This document shows positions 58,754-64,000 of a stretch of 64,000 nt of DNA, in pieces. The DNA is taken from assembly GCA_025201375.1 (NCBI GenBank), contig JAIWZP010000045.1, positions 62,001 through 126,000 of the forward strand. The letters are read 5' to 3'. Source of the stretch: Gongronella butleri (lineage: Eukaryota > Mucoromycota > Mucoromycetes > Mucorales > Cunninghamellaceae). The number at the start of each line of letters is the position of its first letter. Position 1 is the stretch's first letter. A model generated the notes under the pieces. It was not told the origin of the DNA. It was given only the letters and a program-made list of their open reading frames with translations, and made no database searches. The translations under genes were made by a program, and so were the position numbers.

Positions 58754-60988
58754 TCAAACAATTACAGTGATCAAACGAAAATGGGTGCGAACTTTTTGCC
58801 AAAGTTTGGCAAAGTGACCAACCACAGCCACCGCTGCAGGGCTTCCTCGCTTGTGCAGAATCCAGAGCACCAGCAGCATCGTCAAAAGATTCACAGCGGC
58901 ATGTTTGAGCGCAGCCTGGCTCATCCAATGCCCATGTGCACATAAAAATAAAAAATAAAAAAATAAAAAAAAAAAGGCAAGCCATCAGCTGACCGATCCT
59001 TTTTTTTTCTTCCTTTTTGCGCTCTCCTTATTTTTCGACGCGCGCGTTTTACCTTGATGACCCATTTCCAGCCTTCCCAGTCGTCGGAGCCATCGCCCTC
59101 GGCGGGCGGTGCCACTGGCCACCGTGTTTCTGTTCCTTGAAGCTGATTTCGCCGCAAGACCTCATGACGGATATCATCCACACGTTCATTGAGGGCAATG
59201 ATCTCTGCCTGGAGCGATTCGAGTGCGCGCCTTGTCGCCGGACCAAGAGACACCACGGATGCATAAGCATAATCATTTATTTGCGCGCGAGATGGCGGTT
59301 GTTGTTGTTGTTGTTGTTGTTGCAATTGCTGCTGCTGTTGCTGGACGGATGCAGGCGTCGGTGTGGCCTGCTGCTGGCGATAGTACGAGGCCGACATGGA
59401 GCGCACATTGGCGGTTGTTGCTGTGATGGTAGATGAATTGCTGGAACCTGGCTGAGTCATGGATGGTGGGTGGTGCTGCAAGGGCGATTGGAGCGTGCGC
59501 AGGCGTGAGGACCCGAGGATGGGTGACGACGACGCCGTGGACGTTGCGGCGTGGTGGTGTTGCTGCTGGAGGATGCGTCGATCGAGCGGCGACAGGGTTG
59601 CTGTCGATGAAGAGAGCGACAAGGGCTGCTGCGGCTGCTGCGCATTTGGCGGCACCGGCATTGGTGCCTGGTTGGCCCACGGATTCACGTGCTGGTCAAA
59701 TGGCTCGTCAAACAATGGCGAACGACGCGCATTGGCCGACATGGCCGTGGCACTGGCGCCACCGAGGGTCGTTGTCGCTCTTGTAGGAGGTGGCGGCGGT
59801 GTTGCTGCGGAGCCCGGTTGGAGCGACGACATGGCAGCACCCACGGCCGCAGCCACGGCACGCGCGGCCCCTCCTCCGGTGCCTGATCGATGACTGTTGG
59901 AAGAGATCGATGGAATTGGTACAGGCGACGACGCGACATACGCCGGTTTTAGCGTGGCTGACCGATTCGACCGGTTGGACATGGACGACGATGGCCGCGG
60001 TGGCCGGTATTGCCCGTGCGGAATCATTGTTGTATTGGGCAGTGCACGAGTTGTCCTTGAATTCGCTTCCGATGATGGTGGTTGCTGCTGCTGCTTGCCA
60101 TACACTGTGCCGGGTGTCGATCGTCCCGCATGCTCCTGAATATCCTTCAAATACGCCTGTTCCTCGGCATCCACTGTTTTTAAAGGGGAAGAAATGAATA
60201 AAATGGGCTTGAATTCACACTTTTTTGAAATTTTGGACTACCTTGTTGCCTGTCGTCGTCGTCATCGTCCTCTGACAGTGACACGTCGTCGTCGTCGGTG
60301 GTCGTGGTGGCTGTGGTAGTGGTGTCATCGTCTTCCATTGGGCGCACGGACGCCAATGCTTGAAGGATCTCTTGCGCCTTGGCTTTGCTGGCAGGATGGC
60401 TCGTGTACGCTTCCTTGGCAGCCTGCAACAGGGTCTCCACGTATTGGTGCTGTGCCTCCACACGGCCAATGCCTTGCAGGTCCTTCCAGGCATCCCTTTT
60501 GGAACATAAGAAGGAATGAGAAATACCGAGTCACATGGTTACGCATTTGCTCTCTTTTGTCATTCGTCTTTCACACGTCGTGATGGGCGCTCTCTTCTCG
60601 CCCAGCTCCGCTTGCCCCCCATCCCCTTTTTCTGCCTCGCGCTGACGTAGTTTTTTTTTTTTTTTTTGGTTTTTTACCACTTTGCTCGACCCACGACGTC
60701 AAACATGCCTGGCCGCGACGTGTTGACGTCTCCTTGCGTCACCTGTTTGTACAGGGCATAAAGCTACGTGAAATTCAAAAAAGGGGGCTGGTCAGCGGCA
60801 GACTTGGCGGACACCGCGCGGACAAAACCACGGTTTTGCGGCCAGTCTTGCCTTTTTACCTTGAGTTTTTGGTTTTTTGTCGGCTGAAACGAGTCGCTTG
60901 AAAGTGACTGGACGATCTGGAGCGCCTTGTTGTACCGTAGCTGCGCTTGCCGGTTGAATAGCTGAGGCTCGGACGACGCGGCTGCCAT
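58754..60988 (-). CDS. Acyl-CoA-binding membrane protein, ACBD5/Atg37-like
   Basis: Minus-strand exons are 60988-60860, 60763-60678, 60495-60242, 60173-59053 and 58915-58754, giving 583 residues. The N-terminal ACBP domain (about 8-95) has FNRQAQLRYNKALQIV, LYALYKQVTQGDVNTSRPGM, FDVVGRAKWDAWK and QHQYVETLLQAA. The Tyr and Lys of YKQ and the AKWDAW segment contribute to acyl-CoA binding in the family. An acidic run, long Ser/Pro/Gln-rich disordered region and polyQ follow. Near the C-terminus a coiled coil (ESLQAEIIALNERVDDIRHEVLRR) precedes a membrane helix (AALKHAAVNLLTMLLVLWIL). This order matches peroxisomal ACBD5/Atg37, which act in pexophagy and contact with the ER. Confidence 0.9.
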
Positions 60989-61595
60989 GACAAGCGAAAA
61001 TGGGGAGAAAAAAGTGAACAATGGAAAAGAGGTGAGAAAATCACCCGCCCCCTGGGTTGCCTTTTTGGACATGAGGGCAAGGCGTATCAATTGAGGCGCG
61101 GTCTGAATTCGCCCAGCATGAATTTGGCGCGTCGGACCCGCGCCCAACAAAAAAAAAATATGCACTTTTGCATTTTACATGCCTTTTCTGCTTGATGTTC
61201 CTCTCAACCACAATGCCATTGCATTGAGCGCATCGCTTTCTGCAATTTTCTAGCATGCTTCGAGACTGTGCCGTGTCTAAAAAGTAATGATCTCGAAAAG
61301 AAAAGCCAAATTTTAGTGATTTTGCCAATTGCTTTGTCGTTCCCTCTAGACAATCTTCCCAAATGCAACCCCACTAAGCATGCCACTTGCGGCCCAAAAT
61401 TTTGGCGGCTTTAATGGACCGCTACAAGCCTAGAATTTTGCCCTGGAAAAAAAAGACATGGTTAGGACTGGTAAAACGACACTTTCTACTCTTTGGCCGT
61501 TCTCTGTTCTCTGTAGTATCTGTGCATCATGTTGCTTAAACAAACAAAAAAATGGCAGACTTTTATTTACAGATAATATCATAATACAGTATGAG

Positions 61596-61610
<15 letters not shown>
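60989..61610. other. Intergenic, upstream of the ACBD5-like gene
   Basis: About 620 bp. A TACAGTATGA motif occurs at about 61585. On the minus strand AATAAA at 61567-61562 probably ends the kinase transcript. No gene is recognised. Confidence 0.55.
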
Positions 61611-61634
<24 letters not shown>

Positions 61635-61649
61635 GAAAAGAAAAGAAAA
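61611..61649 (+). repeat. (AAAAG)n microsatellite
   Basis: About eight AAAAG units in the 3' flank of the kinase gene, preceded by a run of about 16 A. Confidence 0.95.
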
Positions 61650-61657
61650 ACAGGGCT

Positions 61658-62084
61658 CTAGAGCAGTGCGGACTTGTCCTCCAATTCGCGCAACAAGTCA
61701 GTGGCAGTCGGGCGGGCAGATATATCATGGTTCAGGCAACGTTTGATGGTATCGATAATTTTGTCATTGATGAGAGTGACGTTGCCGTTGTTGTTGTTGT
61801 TGTTGTTGTTGCTGCTGCTACTGGGCGTTGCAAGGTCGAAGGAGTGTCGTTGGTAGCGGCCATGGCCGGAGGGGTCGTAAATCACCGCGCGTGGGAAGGA
61901 AATCTCAAATTTTTTATCGCGGATGTGATCGACGACAGCCTTCTTGCCCATGACATTCTCAAATGGCGTGGTGCCATACACGATCTCGTACAAGATGCAG
62001 CCCATGGCCCAGATGTCCGTTGCAAGCGTCAGCTGTAAAATTACGAAATCACGAAATTAGCCTAACCTTGATGCCTATTTTCCA

Positions 62085-62131
<47 letters not shown>

Positions 62132-63172
62132 TGCGAACTTACGGTCTCCTTGTCGTCAGTGTCCACATCGAGTGACTCTGGGGACATGTATGCGGGAGTG
62201 CCCACGACGTGATCGTTTTTGACCACCGGTTTTCGATTGAGCAATTTTGAGTAACCAAAATCGATGATTTTCAAGCCTTGCTCCGTGACGACAATGTTGC
62301 TTGGCTTCAGATCTCGATGTGCGACTTTGACACGATGGATGGCGTCAACAGCGCGGACGATCTAGAAGGACAGACGCGTCGTGAGCATTTCAATTTTATA
62401 ATTTTAATTTTTATTCTTTTTTTACCTGGAACCACAACTGGTCCACCAAGGATGGGCGCAGGGGCGCCTTCAACTGCTGCTTGAGGATGCGGCCCAAGTC
62501 CCAGGCACCCATTTCCATCAGCTAAATTGAAAAAAAATTATAAATTACGACATATTTCTTGACTCGGCCCTATATTTTCTGGCATACCAGGCGCATGGTG
62601 GGCGTGGCGTTGTCCTCGTCGTAGGTGACTAGATGCGGCACCCATTCGACGCTGCTTTTGTTGCAATGGCTAAGAAAGTGCTTCTCCTGCAGGCACTGCT
62701 TGAACGAACTTTTGCTGATTTTGCTGCCATCGACGACCTTTAAGGCATAAATTGCCTTGTCTTGCAGGCAGAACACCTTGTATACAACAGCCGTGGCGCC
62801 GCTGCTGATCTTTTCGAGGATTTGGAGCTGGCGCTGACGCATGGTAACGATGTCGGTCTGCTGTTGCTGCGCCGCTTGTTGTTGTTTTTGCTGCTGCTGT
62901 TCTTGCTCTTGCTGCTGTTCTTGCTCTTGCTGCTGCTCTTGCTGCTGCTCCTGAACGAGCGCACGCACGCTGCTGGTCGTGATGCTCACCCATTTTGTAG
63001 CAGCCACTTCCTTGACGCGACCACGCTTGACTGTGTCACGTGCCGACTGGCCAGACGACGGACCGCGTTCAGAACGCGTCCGCTTGCGGACAGTACGCGA
63101 CAACGCGCGCGAGCGCACGTGGGCCGACGACGAAGTGTCGGGATTGAAGGTGAATGAATGTTTCGACGACAT
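61658..63172 (-). CDS. Protein kinase, Mps1/TTK-like
   Basis: Minus-strand exons are 63172-62588, 62521-62426, 62361-62143 and 62032-61658, giving 424 residues. A basic Ser/Arg-rich start and a Q/E-rich run (residues ~75-105) precede the kinase domain. Its motifs are ISSGATAVVYKV (P-loop), ALKVV (Lys145), HRDLKPSN (Asp244), DFGYSK (Asp261), VGTPAYMSPES, and DIWAMGCILYEIVYGTTPFE. MEMGAWDLGRIL and the DIWAMGCILYEIVYG...FEISFP stretch resemble Mps1/TTK, the spindle checkpoint kinase, but HRD (TTK has HSD) and VGTPAYMSPE also fit CAMK-type kinases. The first P-loop Gly is Ser. A Ser/Asn run interrupts the C-lobe. The third intron holds about 45 consecutive A on the coding strand. Confidence 0.8.
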
Positions 63173-63405
63173 AAAATGGTGAGCAAGGTGAATGTCAAAC
63201 CGAAATGAGTAAAAAGTACAGGAAAAGAGAAAGAAACGCCTAAAAAGATAGACTTAATCACAAATAGAGGGAGCGCCGACCAAAAATGTTTGCATGAAAA
63301 AAGCGCCCACACTCAGTTTCACTCTTTTTTTTTTTTTGGCCTGTTTTCTCTTTTTTTTTTTTTTTTTTCTCTTTTGTCCCCTCTCCATCACTCGTTACGC
63401 TTAAT
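63173..63405. promoter_or_regulatory. Divergent promoter, Mps1-like kinase / F-box protein
   Basis: 233 bp shared by two outward-facing genes. The F-box side is T/CT-rich (63324-63390). The kinase side shows no distinctive site. Confidence 0.5.
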
Positions 63406-64000
63406 ATGTCTAGCAGCAACACCCCTTCAACTCTTTCTGCTGCACATGCCGCCAAGACTTCTGCGCCCTCTCAAAACCGTGTCGATATTGCTGGTGCGGC
63501 GCTTGTTGTGCCCCTGACGCAAGACACGTACGCGACTGTGTGGCGCAACGTCTTTGACAACCTTTGCTTGCGCGACCTTTGCTCGGTCGCCTGCACATGT
63601 CGCTCATTTCAGCAAATTGTGACTAGTTTGCCCATCTGGAGCCAGGTTTTGGAGCGCCTAGGCAAACAGCGCATTGATCATATCACTGCCATGCGACAAG
63701 TCATGCGCCTGCAGCATCGCTGCGGCATCTGTGAGGTATGCGGCCGCCTGGGTCAGCGCTATGGCGCAAAAAACATTCTGCGCATTCGATTGACCACGGG
63801 CAACCTCACCGTCGGCATGTGCCTCGAGTGCCGTAAAGAATTCATCGCCACCAACCTGCTGCTGGAGCAAGACGACGACTTTGGCCTGCCGGAATCGCTC
63901 ACACCCGCTCAAGTTGCTCGCGAATTGTTTATCCGCGGTGAGCACCTTGAATTCATGGCTCGATCCTATAATGGATGGGTGCCTCGCGACCTGATATTGT
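63406..64000 (+). CDS. F-box protein with a possible zinc-binding Cys cluster, 3' end beyond window
   Basis: The ATG at 63406 opens a frame to the window edge (198 complete codons). After a Ser/Ala-rich start, the stretch at about 43-85 (YATVWRNVFDNLCLRDLCSVACTCRSFQQIV...LPIWSQVL) fits an F-box, the Skp1-binding element of SCF ubiquitin ligases. It is followed by CGICEVCGRLGQRYG and, about 25 residues on, MCLECRKEF, which could form a four-Cys zinc site. The substrate-binding part lies outside the window. Confidence 0.75.
   Translation, partial: MSSSNTPSTLSAAHAAKTSAPSQNRVDIAGAALVVPLTQDTYATVWRNVFDNLCLRDLCSVACTCRSFQQIVTSLPIWSQVLERLGKQRIDHITAMRQVMRLQHRCGICEVCGRLGQRYGAKNILRIRLTTGNLTVGMCLECRKEFIATNLLLEQDDDFGLPESLTPAQVARELFIRGEHLEFMARSYNGWVPRDLIL

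Overview
The window reads as nuclear DNA of an early-diverging fungus, most likely Mucoromycota. The reasons are intron-dense genes with short GT-AG introns, CT-rich tracts just before start codons, very long A/T homopolymers, and a fungal gene set (PAK kinase, GPI-type aspartic proteases, PEX22, Sec2, ACBD5/Atg37-like). A Mucorales-like lineage is my guess and was not tested. All exon joins below were made by hand by matching reading frame, splice sites and family homology.

Layout: 1-1899 holds the 3' part of a PAK-family kinase. 1.9-7.3 kb is gene-poor, with a palindromic element, a promoter leading into a 29-codon ORF, a TIR-type remnant and repeat R1a. Then come GRX5 (-), three tandem paralogs resembling the N-terminus of the largest TFIIIC subunit (+, 8.5-13.3 kb), a long-chain acyl-CoA synthetase (-), and an ataxin-10 homolog (-). 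Repeat R2a follows, then a Sec2-type Rab GEF (+), an orphan zinc-finger-like protein (-), a CENP-H homolog (-) and a UspA-domain protein (+). Repeats R1b and R3b precede the full TFIIIC largest subunit (TFC3/GTF3C1, +, 31.0-38.6 kb). Next are an orphan acidic protein (-), three tandem GPI-type aspartic proteases (-), an orphan single-pass membrane protein (+) and PEX22 (+). Repeat R2b is followed by UTP21 (+), an orphan Q/H-rich protein (-), an ACBD5/Atg37-like acyl-CoA-binding membrane protein (-), an Mps1-like kinase (-) and the 5' part of an F-box protein (+).

The most interesting item is the tandem trio at 8547-13295. These proteins of 325-379 residues share exon sizes with each other. 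One 158-nt exon, with the same phases (0 to 2), is also present in the real TFC3 gene 18-22 kb away. The trio keeps the N-terminal winged-helix (B-block) part, lacks the remaining ~1,900 residues of TFC3, and has gained a shared C-terminal motif of the form Y-F/Y-G-I-F. I read them as a lineage-specific family derived from TFIIIC with unknown function, possibly competitors or regulators of Pol III assembly.

The other genes are mostly housekeeping: Fe-S assembly (GRX5), fatty acid activation and peroxisome biology (acyl-CoA synthetase, ACBD5/Atg37-like, PEX22), ribosome biogenesis (UTP21), polarised secretion (Sec2, PAK), chromosome segregation (CENP-H, Mps1-like) and cell-surface proteolysis. 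Their adjacency shows no operon-like logic.
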